Positions 19,488 to 29,696 of a stretch of DNA of 55,349 nucleotides are shown piece after piece. The notes under the pieces are model-generated. The model saw only the letters and a program-made list of their open reading frames with translations. It did no database searches and was not told the origin of the DNA. This stretch comes from Bacillus sp. JCM 19034 (GTDB lineage: Bacteria; Bacillota; Bacilli; Bacillales; Bacillaceae_D). The stretch's first letter is position 1. Each line of letters opens with the position of its first letter. The DNA is taken from assembly GCF_001310635.1 (NCBI RefSeq), contig NZ_BAXR01000019.1:1-55349 (forward strand). Reading direction: 5' to 3'. A program made the position numbers and the translations under genes.

Positions 19488-20775
19488 TTATTTTTTTATT
19501 TTCATAACATAACTTTTCACTATAGAGTAATCTTTTTTATTTAGCAGAATAAAATCTTTAAATTTCACATTACCTCTCTTAACGAAAATAATTATATATA
19601 GAACTCCGTAGAAAAAATAAGCAATTGTTGAAGAAATCGCAGCACCATTTATCCCTATCAAAGGAATTAAAGCCCAGTTCAGGGCTACATTTATTAACAG
19701 TACTATGAATGTTATTAATAAATGAATTTTTGTTATTCCTTCAGTATAGAAGAAATTTGCAGCCACTTTAGCAATAGATGCAAAAATGACACCTATGAAA
19801 AGTACTATCGTAACTACAATAGCACCTTGGAATTCCTTTCCATAAACAAAAGGGATAATTGGACTTAAAATTAATCCAATTATGACTAAAAAACTACATA
19901 CATACATTGTTAGCTTGGTTGTTGTAGTAGTTATAACTTCTCTTTCCTCTATAGAGTTATTATTCATATTAAATAATTTACCTCTTAATGGTATAATAAT
20001 ACTATGAGGAATAATAAAAACCAGTTCTGCAAGCTGTACTCCTATACTATAAACTCCTAGTTGAGACATGCCTAAATACCCTTCAACCATAAATTGATCA
20101 ACTTTATAGGTTAGAAAAATCATGGCAGAACTTAAATATAATATAAATCCGTATCTTAGCTGAGAAGATATTAATTTTTTATCAATAGTAAACTTAAAGC
20201 TGAACTTCAAATTTCTAACCATCAAAATTACTGGAAATAGAAATACAAAAACATTTAATAAAATGAAAATATTTACATTAATTAAATCAAAATAGTATAA
20301 AAATATTATACTTAGAAATTTTATCAGTGTAGCTTTCATTTTAAAGTTATTTTGAATATATGTTTTTTCTTTTACCATGTATATTGATTTAAAATTAGAT
20401 TCCAAAAAGTTCGAGTATACATATAATATACCTGCTACAATGAGAAGAAAACTAAAGTCCGCCAAAAACAAGCCTTTGTTATATAAAAATGAAAACAAAA
20501 TCATGTAAAAAATAACAACTAACGTAATAAAGGTGAAGTTATTGTTTATAATCTTTTCATTATCATAATTGGTTTTTTTATATAATACCCTAATGAATCG
20601 TTGATTCCAAAATTACCAAATCGAGCAATCATGCCAAAAAACAACATAAAATAGGCAACTTGCCCCTTTCCCTCCGGACCTAAAGCACGTGCTACTAATA
20701 CGCTAATTATAAATCCTAGTAACATAATAACTATTTGTGTTATAAATGTACTTTTTATATTTTTTTATAAGACAT
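19488..20775 (-). pseudogene. wzx: Wzx-type polysaccharide flippase (MOP superfamily), two homopolymer frame breaks
   Basis: Wzx flips lipid-linked repeat units across the membrane. The 5' part encodes TM1 and the family-typical ARALGPEGKGQVAYF motif. The rest carries about ten further hydrophobic segments and charged loops. The frame breaks in two runs of seven T (plus strand, 20760-20766 and 20573-20579); one extra base in each joins the pieces into a protein of about 430 residues. The ATG at 20775 follows GAGGTG. It is very AT-rich compared with the flanking EPS genes, as is usual for serotype-specific core genes. Confidence 0.82.
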
Positions 20776-20808
20776 TTAACACCTCGAGTTGATTTACATT
20801 TTATTAGA

Positions 20809-21807
20809 CTAGTTTTGAATTCTATTGATCATCCATATATATGCATTAGCATACTCCTCATCCAAATCAGATTTTTTAGCTATTTCTAACCATTCATTGT
20901 TCTCCTTAATATAATAAGATGAAGAATTCAATAAAGTTATAGGCCCAAAATTCAAAGCTTGAATTTCAATAATATATGCATTTTCCCCATCAAATGCTAA
21001 ATCTACAGAAAGAAAAGGAGTATTTAAATTCAAAAAAGTTTCTCTAGCTTTCTCTAAAACTTCAAGTGGAGGGCTTATATACGCAAAGTCTCCACTACCA
21101 CTAGCTCTAAAATCATTCTTTCTAACTTTTCTATTGAGAACATAATATTTTTCCCCAAAAATCAATACCTTCCAATCATCCTTAAGGTTTGGAACAAATT
21201 CTTGTAAAACAACTCTCGATACTCCTGCATAATCTTTCTTTTTTTTCTTTATAAATTTTTTTAGAGTATCTTTTAATCTTAAACCCTGCTGTTTATTTAT
21301 TATTCGGGAATAATGGTCTTCTACTTCTTTACTATCATTAACCTTATAAACACCTTTACTACTAGCACTTACCATTTCTTTCATAACAATAGGATATTTA
21401 ATTTGGTCACTTAATTCATAGAAGCTATTTATATTAGACAAATACCTGTACCCTAAAGATTCAATTCCTAGATTAGTTTTGTATAATTCTTGAAATCCTT
21501 TATCATCAAATGCTTTGAATAATTCGTAATTTGGTAGTAGGTGGTTATTCTTCCCTAATAAATATATTACATGATCAATATATTTATTATATTCTTGATT
21601 TTTTGACGCAGAATATATAATATAGCTATTCTCTATAGTTGAGTAATAGTGATAATTAGCTGCAATTTCCTCAAAACTCGTTATATCAAAATGATAACCT
21701 TCTTCTGTTAAAATTTTTTTTATTTTAACTACATCTAGACTTTCATCTTTTGTTTTTTTTCTACGTAAAAATCCTCGATAATCAGTAATAATTAGATTTT
21801 TCTTCAA
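20809..21807 (-). CDS. ATP-grasp ligase in the EPS locus
   Basis: The C-terminal two thirds show an ATP-grasp fold: nucleotide-binding lysine segment (YPIVMKEMVSASSKGVYKV), the VVLQEFVP hinge, the DWKV...NRKVRKNDFRASGSG loop and the metal-binding IIEIQALNFGP (E and N). Such enzymes join a carboxylate to an amine through an acyl-phosphate. The substrate is not known. The gene sits between murA-like and wzx genes, with a murB-like gene just beyond, so a lactyl-sugar carboxylate as acceptor for an amino acid or amine is plausible (inference). A TTG at 21807 has GGAG eight bases upstream and gives the start LKKNLIITDYRG; GTG at 21825 is less likely. Confidence 0.8.
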   Translation of the reverse strand: MKKNLIITDYRGFLRRKKTKDESLDVVKIKKILTEEGYHFDITSFEEIAANYHYYSTIENSYIIYSASKNQEYNKYIDHVIYLLGKNNHLLPNYELFKAFDDKGFQELYKTNLGIESLGYRYLSNINSFYELSDQIKYPIVMKEMVSASSKGVYKVNDSKEVEDHYSRIINKQQGLRLKDTLKKFIKKKKKDYAGVSRVVLQEFVPNLKDDWKVLIFGEKYYVLNRKVRKNDFRASGSGDFAYISPPLEVLEKARETFLNLNTPFLSVDLAFDGENAYIIEIQALNFGPITLLNSSSYYIKENNEWLEIAKKSDLDEEYANAYIWMINRIQN

Positions 21808-21835
21808 GACTAGCACTCCATTCACAAATTAATAT

Positions 21836-23110
21836 TTAATTAAGTAAAATATTTGCACCTAGATTACCCAGTTTTTCATGAATATTTTCATACCCACGGT
21901 TAATTTGCGAAATGTTTGTGATAACAGTCTCCCCTTCTGCAAACAATCCAGCTAATATACAAGCTGCTCCTCCACGAAGATCTGTTGCTCTAACTTCAGC
22001 CCCCTGTAGTTGTTTCCCTCCATTGATAATAGCTGTATTGCCAAATGCACTAATATCAGCATTAAATTTCTTCAACTCTTCGACATATTGGAATCGATCA
22101 GTAAAACGAAGGTCGGCTATCGTACTTGTCCCTTTTGCTGTTAAAGCAAGCGTCGCGAAAATTGGTTGCATGTCTGAATTAATTCCTGGATATGGTGCAG
22201 TAAATAAATCAAATGGTTTCTTTTGTCCTTTTCCTGATACATATAATGAAGATCCCCATTCAAATACTTGAACACCAGCAAGACTTAAATAACGAACATC
22301 CTCTTTGATAAAAGAAGTATTAAAGTTGGGTATTGATATTTCTCCACCGGTTACACCAGCTGCAACAGCATACGTTACCGCTTCGTCCCATCCAGGCATA
22401 ACTGCAACCTCTATACCACCAGGAATGCTAGCTTGTCCTTCAACAGTTACCACTCGATTACTACAAGTTACCTTGGCTCCCATAGCATTTAATAGTTCCG
22501 CAAGTTGAATGACTTCTGGGCGAGTGTTTGCATTTAAAAGGGTAGTCCTGCCTTGTGAAATTGCAGCTGCAATCATGACATTTTCTGTTCCCGAAGTAGT
22601 TGGTAAATAAAACTCAATATCATTGCCGATTAACCCTTGAGATGATAAAAAGAGACCTTGATCATTTTCCTCTACCTTAGCTCCTAACTTTTCCATACCT
22701 AAGATATGTAGATCATACTTACGATCTCCTATCTTACATCCACCTGGTAGTGGTAACTCAATTTCCTCACTAAAAGCTGCAGTAAGACCTAACAGTAGAA
22801 GTGAATATCTAATTTCACTAGCTCTTTTTGGAGCTACTTTTTGATTAGGAAAGTTACCTCTTCTACAAGATACAGTTGTTCCATCTATTATAATTTCTGC
22901 ACCTAACTCACTTAAAATGTCTATTAAGATTTTTACATCTCGGAGGTTAATTGGTACATTTTTAAGAATTGTAAAATTCATACCTAAGCATGCCGCTACA
23001 ATCATTGGAAGTGCAGCATTTTTAGCACCAGATAAGTGAACTTCACCAAATAATGCTTTTCCGCCTTTTACAGCTATTTTTTTGTCTTCGTCAACTTTTA
23101 TAATTGTCAT
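21836..23110 (-). CDS. MurA-like UDP-GlcNAc 1-carboxyvinyltransferase in the EPS locus
   Basis: MurA transfers enolpyruvate from PEP to UDP-GlcNAc. The key residues are present: Lys-Asn of LSGAKNAALP, the catalytic cysteine in LPGGCKIGDRKYDLHI, PTTSGTENVMIAA, and Arg in NRGYENIHEKL. Length (about 424 aa) is normal, so the enzyme is expected to be active. GGGAGG lies nine bases upstream of the ATG at 23110. Housekeeping murA genes of Bacilli lie elsewhere, so this copy, with murB-like and ATP-grasp genes in the same operon, is probably dedicated to the polysaccharide. It ends 29 bases before the ATP-grasp TTG start. Confidence 0.9.
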   Translation of the reverse strand: MTIIKVDEDKKIAVKGGKALFGEVHLSGAKNAALPMIVAACLGMNFTILKNVPINLRDVKILIDILSELGAEIIIDGTTVSCRRGNFPNQKVAPKRASEIRYSLLLLGLTAAFSEEIELPLPGGCKIGDRKYDLHILGMEKLGAKVEENDQGLFLSSQGLIGNDIEFYLPTTSGTENVMIAAAISQGRTTLLNANTRPEVIQLAELLNAMGAKVTCSNRVVTVEGQASIPGGIEVAVMPGWDEAVTYAVAAGVTGGEISIPNFNTSFIKEDVRYLSLAGVQVFEWGSSLYVSGKGQKKPFDLFTAPYPGINSDMQPIFATLALTAKGTSTIADLRFTDRFQYVEELKKFNADISAFGNTAIINGGKQLQGAEVRATDLRGGAACILAGLFAEGETVITNISQINRGYENIHEKLGNLGANILLN

Positions 23111-23139
23111 CAATAATATCCTCCCTGTCTAAACAGTAT

Positions 23140-24261
23140 TCAGTTTAAATTTAAATATAATTTTTCTAAATCCTCTATATATAATTCTTTAGAAAAACAT
23201 TCTTTTATCATTTTATATGAATAATCTCCCTTTAAAGTGAGTTCATTTTCATGTGTTGTAGCTAACTTTAAATTATTATACACACTTTCTACACTGTATT
23301 CATTTATCATATATCCATTTTTGGAAGTAACAAATTTATCTGTATTACCAACGTTTGTAGCAATAATTGCATTTTTCATGTACATTGCTTCTAGTATACT
23401 TTGTGATGGGTAATTATCCGGATAAATCAAAGAGACAAAAATTTTACTCTTTCTTAAATAAGAATAGATATCTTTCGAGTATTCTATAATTACTCTATTA
23501 TCATCAATTTCACTTTGCAAAATATCGTTAATCTCCTTTTCAAGAGGACCCTTCCCAAGAATAACAACATTCCAATCACTCTTTTCAGATAATAACTTTT
23601 TAACTGACTTAGCAAAAAGTATCGGATTTTTCCTTTCAATAAACCTTGAAGCATAAACGATTAAATTCTCTTTTTTCTTCGATATATCATTCTCATTTTC
23701 TATATTGTCTGGTGAAAAGAATGGTATTGGCGAGCAATATAATTGAGTTTCTTTTAGTTTATTTATTTTGTTCAAATTATTTCTTACTTTTAAATCGACT
23801 CCTGGACTAACACTTATAATTTTATTGAAATGTGATATTATCCTCTTATATTTTGTATGAACTTCATTGGCAATATCGGGACTTGTTATTTCAGCAATTA
23901 CTTTTACTCCTAATAACTTTCCTATTATTGAATAGCTTAACGCTCCTAAAGCACTATGCATTGTGCCTATATTTTCCTGTATTATTAACTGTATTAGCCT
24001 TCTAATAGTAAATAAAGATCTGAAATATTTACTGTTCTTATTCGTGTTAATTATTTTTAAAACTTTCTCATTCATTAGAGGTTTAAGTTTATTTGCAATT
24101 TCCTGATCTTTCAAGCCTAAATCGTATAAATTAGAATTTACTATTAATAATATGTCATCTCTTTTTCTATTTAAATCAAAAGCTATTCGAATAAACCTTT
24201 TTTCAGCTCCAGAAAGTGATTTACTCATTATAAATATGGCTATCTTCTTTTTATAATACAT
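23140..24261 (-). CDS. Glycosyltransferase family 4-like protein
   Basis: The C-terminal half has the GT4 donor-binding features: a YASRFIERKNPILF segment, then VVILGKGPLEKEI and the E..SQSILEAMYMKNAIIATNVG loop (glutamates near residue 290). The N-terminal half is the acceptor domain (GTMHSALGALSYSIIG). It probably adds one sugar of the repeat unit on the cytoplasmic face. The start codon follows the wzy stop with no gap, which indicates translational coupling. Sugar specificity cannot be predicted. Confidence 0.82.
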   Translation of the reverse strand: MYYKKKIAIFIMSKSLSGAEKRFIRIAFDLNRKRDDILLIVNSNLYDLGLKDQEIANKLKPLMNEKVLKIINTNKNSKYFRSLFTIRRLIQLIIQENIGTMHSALGALSYSIIGKLLGVKVIAEITSPDIANEVHTKYKRIISHFNKIISVSPGVDLKVRNNLNKINKLKETQLYCSPIPFFSPDNIENENDISKKKENLIVYASRFIERKNPILFAKSVKKLLSEKSDWNVVILGKGPLEKEINDILQSEIDDNRVIIEYSKDIYSYLRKSKIFVSLIYPDNYPSQSILEAMYMKNAIIATNVGNTDKFVTSKNGYMINEYSVESVYNNLKLATTHENELTLKGDYSYKMIKECFSKELYIEDLEKLYLNLN

Positions 24262-25509
24262 TTACATTTCCAATCCTTTTCTCAAATCATTATTTTGAGC
24301 TAAAATAACTGCCCTAAAACCTAAACAAATTAATAATTGAACTTCAAAACGAAAATATCCTACCATAGTAAAATGAGCAATAAGTAAGGTTACAATTATT
24401 GAAATCGCAAATAAGCTATATTGGCTCTTAGCTCTCAAAGATTTTTTTAAGATAGTGAAATATGGATAGAAGTAAACAACTAATCCTATAATACCTATTC
24501 CAACAAGTAACTCAACATATGTATTATGGGAATATGTGTACCAACCAGTTGTTAATCCATATAGTTCTCTATATGAATTAGCTCCATGTCCTAAAAAAGG
24601 ACTTTCCTTAAACCAAGCGAGACCTAGCGAAATCATATCTCTCCTTATCATCGTACTTCCATCAATTGAGCTTTGATCATTAGAAAATACATTAAAAAAA
24701 GAATCTAGTCTGTATCCAATACTTTCATATATAAAAGGAATATTAAATACCGAATACAATATAAACAAACTACTTATTGTTATAAAAAAGAATGAAGCTA
24801 TCTTTTTCCTAGTATTTAAATAAAAGAATATCGTTATCATAAATAAAGAAATAAACAATGCTGTTCTTGATCCTGTCATTATTACGATAATATTGAAACC
24901 AATTATTGCTAGGAGGAAAAACGTTTTGGATATACCTTTTTTATGAGTTTCATACAAAAAATAAGCTATGAACGCTGTAATTGCCATTACAATCCCAATA
25001 TAATTTGAGTTCCAAGAATCTCCAAGATTATCTACTCCAAGTCTGCCAGAAGTTAATCCTGAAATGCCTAAAGTATTAATAATATATATTACATTTATCA
25101 AATTCGCATACAAATACAACTTTAATATCCAATGGAAATTTGACTTATTACAACACATTATAGAAATACAACTCAAACTAAAACTTGTAACAATCAATCT
25201 ATTTACATCAATCATTGTAAAATCATTATTTACTGACCAAAATAAAGAAAAGATACTTAATAACACAAAAGAATTATACCAACCTATAAAAAGAAGTGTA
25301 TCTTTCTTTATTGAAAAATTAGTTTTTAATAAGTACAATAGCAATCCCACAAAAAGTAACCCGTGAACTCCCCACCAAATTATTTGAATTTGGAAATCTA
25401 GATTAAATACTACTATGAAAAATATTAATAAAATCAACTTTTGAATATAACCTAGATTATATATTGTTCCTTTCTTAAAAGCTTCGTCTTGTTTACTTAT
25501 TACTTCCAT
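24262..25509 (-). CDS. wzy: O-antigen ligase/polymerase family protein (Wzy)
   Basis: The 415-residue protein has about eleven hydrophobic segments and one large extracytoplasmic loop holding the GHGANSYRELYG motif (near residue 300) and a SHNTYVELLVGIG segment, both typical of the O-antigen polymerase/ligase domain. It probably polymerises flipped repeat units. GGAG lies eight bases upstream of the ATG. Very AT-rich, and located in the centre of the locus as in other Wzx/Wzy clusters. Confidence 0.85.
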   Translation of the reverse strand: MEVISKQDEAFKKGTIYNLGYIQKLILLIFFIVVFNLDFQIQIIWWGVHGLLFVGLLLYLLKTNFSIKKDTLLFIGWYNSFVLLSIFSLFWSVNNDFTMIDVNRLIVTSFSLSCISIMCCNKSNFHWILKLYLYANLINVIYIINTLGISGLTSGRLGVDNLGDSWNSNYIGIVMAITAFIAYFLYETHKKGISKTFFLLAIIGFNIIVIMTGSRTALFISLFMITIFFYLNTRKKIASFFFITISSLFILYSVFNIPFIYESIGYRLDSFFNVFSNDQSSIDGSTMIRRDMISLGLAWFKESPFLGHGANSYRELYGLTTGWYTYSHNTYVELLVGIGIIGLVVYFYPYFTILKKSLRAKSQYSLFAISIIVTLLIAHFTMVGYFRFEVQLLICLGFRAVILAQNNDLRKGLEM

Positions 25510-25557
25510 TAATGATTCTCCATTCAGACATAGTTTATGCTAGTAATATTTTTAGAG

Positions 25558-26646
25558 TTAACCATTGTAAATTTTTGCAATAAACTTCTCCCAATCTGAG
25601 TAAATTTTTGTTGGCGAGTGCGTTTTAATTATCTCTCTTGCGTTACTTCCCATTTTTTCAGCTTCTTCATTATTTCTAATAAAATATCTTATTGCTTCTG
25701 CTAATTCATTAATTGAACCATTGGACACAAGTAAACCATTCTCTTTGTGACGAATTAACTCTTTAGCTCCTCCAGGTCTACAGTCAGTAGATATACAAGG
25801 TAAGCCTAAAGCCATCCCTTCCATTAAAGCATTTGGCATTCCTTCATAATCTGAAGATAGAATAAACATTTCAGAATCAACTATTTCTTTAAATAATTGA
25901 TTTGAAGTTCCTTTAAAATGTACTTTCCCTTCAAGATTTAACTCTTTGGTTAACTGTTTCAATTCATGTTCAAGTTCACCAGTTCCATATATTTCAAGTC
26001 TGCGATCTGGGTACTCATTACTAATTTCCGCAAATGCCTTTAACAGTAATTCCTGATTTTTCTGTGGATGTAACCGTCCCACATTCACAATTTTCTTCAT
26101 CTTGTTCTGAGGAATTACGTAATTTTTTGAATCTATGAATACAGGATTATGGATAATTGCACTTTTTCTTTGGACTGACTCTGAAAAAATTTGCTTAGCA
26201 CCTTCTATTTGAAATACAAATCCATCTACTCTTCTAAATACTAAACTCCTTACTATTTTACTAAGATTACTGTATTGTTTAGCGGTTGGATCTGCTCTTT
26301 CCGAATATATAGTTTTAAAACCTATACGTTTTGACATCATAGCAGCAAATACAACTAGCTGTAACCAGAATGATATGACTATATCAGGTTTAATTTCATT
26401 TAATTTATTTTTCAATAAAATAAATCGTTTATATACTTTGTTTAACTTTCCACCTTTAGTGTCTTCTATAAATTCACATTTTACTTTTTTCGAAATTTCA
26501 AAATGAGGTTTATCATTATGGAAAGATATTAATGTAATATCGTACCCTCTATTAGCTAATTCATTAGCTAACATTATCAATGATTTTTGTGCTCCACCTA
26601 CACCTGATATAAAACCAAGTAAAACAATTTTTTTAGGCCTACACAT
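25558..26646 (-). CDS. Glycosyltransferase family 4 protein
   Basis: A complete GT-B glycosyltransferase of 362 residues. The N-terminal motif GGAQKSLIMLANELANRGY and C-terminal motifs NVGRLHPQKNQELLLKAFAE, LEIYGTGELE and SSDYEGMPNALMEGMALGLP (EX7E glutamates) are characteristic of GT4 enzymes such as PglH/EpsD-like transferases. It works on lipid-linked intermediates at the inner membrane face. The ribosome-binding site is GGAAG. Its acceptor and donor sugars are not known. Confidence 0.88.
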   Translation of the reverse strand: MCRPKKIVLLGFISGVGGAQKSLIMLANELANRGYDITLISFHNDKPHFEISKKVKCEFIEDTKGGKLNKVYKRFILLKNKLNEIKPDIVISFWLQLVVFAAMMSKRIGFKTIYSERADPTAKQYSNLSKIVRSLVFRRVDGFVFQIEGAKQIFSESVQRKSAIIHNPVFIDSKNYVIPQNKMKKIVNVGRLHPQKNQELLLKAFAEISNEYPDRRLEIYGTGELEHELKQLTKELNLEGKVHFKGTSNQLFKEIVDSEMFILSSDYEGMPNALMEGMALGLPCISTDCRPGGAKELIRHKENGLLVSNGSINELAEAIRYFIRNNEEAEKMGSNAREIIKTHSPTKIYSDWEKFIAKIYNG

Positions 26647-26686
26647 TTGATGTACACTTCCTTTTATGATAATAAATTAACATTAA

Positions 26687-27580
26687 TTAAAATGAATTCC
26701 TCTTCCTGTCCATATATCTACTGTACAGATCTAAATATGCTCTTGGATTGAAACCAATTTTCTTTATAACATAGTAAATTGTTTTTTTAATTCTCTTTTC
26801 TCTCAATAGTAACAAAATAATTTCAAAATAGTGGACAGCATACATTCTTTTTTGTGTTTTTTATCATACAACTGAAAATGTCTTTTCATTTTCAAAAAAA
26901 AGTGTTCCTTAATTTCTATGAATTTTTCTGAGTTAGGTCTATTGCCCCCAACTTCTGTATGGAGTAATACCTGATAATCAGTAAGTACGGATAACTTATT
27001 ATCTATTAAAAAATCAAGTAACAATTGTAAATCTTGATGCCTTATCATTGACTCGTCAAAACAGCCTGATTTTATAAGAGAATGTTTTTTAAATAGTACA
27101 GTAGATGTAAACACTGCAACTGATCGTTCTAAAACTTTTTTATGCAAATTTTCAGCAGTATATGGTGTAGCTTTCTAATCGGTTTGCCATTATTATAAAT
27201 AGTGTATAAACAAGTAACACCTTCACAGTCCTTATTATTCTCAATTTCCCTAACCTGCAATTCAATTTTATTTGGCAACCATTCGTCATCATCATCTAAA
27301 AAGGCAATATATTCGCCTTTAGAAACCCTTATTCCAACATTTCTAGCAGCAGCTCCATTTATATGCTTGTCTTGTTGAACGTATCTAACTCTAGAATCAT
27401 CTATTTTTTTAATTTTTCTTGAACATCCAAACTATATTCATCATTTGGATTATTATCATCTACTACGATTACTTCTAAATTTTTATGTGTTTGCTTTAAA
27501 ATGCTATTTATCGCCCTAATTAGGGAGTCACTTCTTTTATATGTTGGAACAATACATGAAACCAATCTACTTCTATCCAT
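26687..27580 (-). pseudogene. Glycosyltransferase family 2 protein, three homopolymer frame breaks
   Basis: Pieces in three frames together make a normal GT-A enzyme of about 297 residues. It starts MDRSRLVSCIVPTYKRSDSL, has the VVVDD-like first aspartates (VIVVDDNNPND), the GAAARNVGI motif and the DXD motif in IAFLDDDDEWLP. Breaks are in the T runs 27404-27410, 27172-27174 and 26848-26853 (plus strand); adding one base in each restores one frame ending at 26687. Three homopolymer breaks in one otherwise well-preserved gene point to sequencing error more than decay. The donor sugar is unknown. Confidence 0.8.
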
Positions 27581-27592
27581 TTCTAACTCTCC

Positions 27593-28836
27593 TTAATATA
27601 TGTTTAACACATAAAGTCCTCTTTTACCTTCAAACACCGAATCAATACACACTATATTTCCTGACCTATTCCATCTTGGGTGCAAGTCACATCTGAAATC
27701 ATTATCATATTTAAAAGGGGCGAAGACTCTAGCAACTTTTGTTACTTCACTATCCTTAATAATAAATACGGTACCTACCCTTGCACGATCTGGATAAGTG
27801 TCTGTAACTACCATACTACCCTCTGGAGAGTAACTTGGATGACCATCAACATTTAATTCCGGCCACATTCTTTGATATTGATTTGTTTTATCTCGCATTA
27901 AATAATATCCGTTCCCTAAATCATTTTTCCTTGCATAAGCTAGAATTTCTTGGTCATTCTTCCAACAGCAATGTGATGTCATATTATCATCATTAAGATT
28001 AAACATCTCTGTACCATCTATATTAACTGAAACTAATCGAGTATATTTTGTAGAGCCATCAAACCATCTGTGTAAAACCATAAATCTATCTCCAGACGGA
28101 TTTAGCATAATATGATTAACCTTATGTTCTGCCCCTTTCATTTCAGGCCTTGGTTCAAATGTAGCAAAATCTATATAGTTAAATAATGGAGTGATCTTAT
28201 TGTTTTTTAAATTTATATGCCAAATACATGGTTTTTCTGGGCATTTTTCATCTTTAGTCGTTTCCTCTATGTTAGAATAACCATAACCCTTTCTTAACCT
28301 GTGTAAGCGTGAAAAATCTAAAGAAAGTGCAAATTCACCATTTTCAGCAACACTATATACAGGCATTTCTATAACTCTTTCTTCTTGTGTTTTTACATTT
28401 AAAATTACTGAACAATATCTACCATCCCTAAAATCATTGAATATAATCTCTTCCTTGAAATCAGGCCAAGCCATTGTAGCATACAACCTTGCTGTACATT
28501 CCATGTACGTGTTTTCCCAATTACCTCATAGGAATTATTATTTTCAGTATCAATTAAAATGATATCTGCTGCTTCTTTAGGTGCAACAGACTTAGTAGTA
28601 TCTTTGACTCTTAAGCAAAGCATAAAGCGATCTGTTGCATCCCAAGGTGACTTATCATAATAGCCAAAGAAATATTCATATTCATCTTGAGGAGTTACTC
28701 GCTTAATATCTCCTTCTGATTTAATTTTTTTTGAGACACTATACATACCCAATTGATAAGAACGCTTCACCATTCTCTTCAATATAGGCATTTTATTTAA
28801 AGAATGATTGACACTATTTTCAATTTTCTTTAACAA
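27593..28836 (-). pseudogene. Beta-propeller-like protein of the EPS locus, one frame break
   Basis: I do not recognise a defined enzyme. Joined across a one-base break near 28463-28468, the product has about 414 residues with repeated strand motifs of the PD40/TolB-propeller type (MLNPSGDRFMVLHRW, HPSYSPEGSMVVTD, LHPRWNRSGNIVCID) and no signal peptide, so it is probably cytoplasmic. The TTG at 28836 has GGAGG seven bases upstream. It lies between two GT2 genes and could organise the glycosyltransferases or modify a sugar; neither is shown by the sequence. Confidence 0.6.
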
Positions 28837-28867
28837 TTTTACTCCTCCTATCATTCGCAAAATAACA

Positions 28868-29683
28868 TTATGACCTTCTAGGGTCTACTAATTTTAAAAA
28901 ACTATTAATTGGTTTTCTAATTCTATACGGTAAAATTCCCTTTAAAAATGAAACAGTCACACCGATATAAGCTATAGGTGATGCTTTTACTTTCCATGAC
29001 CCCGTAAAACCCATTTTAACTTGTTGGAATTGAACTTTAATATCATTTTTCTTATAGTAATCGTCTGTTGCTCTATAATAAAGAAGTGGTTGGTCAATAT
29101 TATGAAACTGCAATTTTCCTTCTTGACACCTGAACCACAAATCATAATCTTGCCTTCTACGTAAATTTTTATCGTAGGAGCCGACTTTCTCTATCGCTTT
29201 CTTTTTAAATAATACAGTAGGGTGAATAAAAGGACATGTCCAAATTAAACTCGCAATTTTTTCATGTGTTGTCGGTACTTTTCTTAATTCTATTTCATTA
29301 CCTTTTGCGTCAATATCCATTACATAACTACCGATGATATCCGTATTAGGGTGCTCCGCAACATAATTCATTTGAAGCAGCAAACGATCCTCACGAGCAA
29401 TATCATCTGCATCCATTCTAGCTATCCACTTTGTTGTAGCTTGGGATACCCCTTCTGCTAGATTATAACTCAAACCCTTATTTTCTTTATTTTTAATCAG
29501 TTTAATACGTTGATCCTTTTCAGCAAACTCTTTTAATATTTCATAACTACCATCTGTTGATGCGTCATCTATAATAAGAAACTCAAAGTTTTCATATGTT
29601 TGGTTTAAAATACTTTCTACACTTTCCTCTAAGTATTGTTCATCATTATAGACGCTCATTAATACGGTTACTTCTGGTTTCAT
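28868..29683 (-). CDS. Glycosyltransferase family 2 protein
   Basis: A GT-A fold enzyme of 271 residues. Motifs: VTVLMSVYNDEQYLEESVES, EFLIIDDASTDGSYEIL, KGLSYNLAEG, and the metal-binding RMDADDIA. The RRRQDYDLWFRC segment is the usual acceptor-side ED motif. It adds a sugar to the lipid-linked repeat unit. The ATG at 29683 has GAGAGG nine bases upstream and is preferred over the one at 29692. It follows the epimerase gene by a few bases. Confidence 0.88.
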   Translation of the reverse strand: MKPEVTVLMSVYNDEQYLEESVESILNQTYENFEFLIIDDASTDGSYEILKEFAEKDQRIKLIKNKENKGLSYNLAEGVSQATTKWIARMDADDIAREDRLLLQMNYVAEHPNTDIIGSYVMDIDAKGNEIELRKVPTTHEKIASLIWTCPFIHPTVLFKKKAIEKVGSYDKNLRRRQDYDLWFRCQEGKLQFHNIDQPLLYYRATDDYYKKNDIKVQFQQVKMGFTGSWKVKASPIAYIGVTVSFLKGILPYRIRKPINSFLKLVDPRRS

Positions 29684-29696
29684 TTCACCCATCCTC

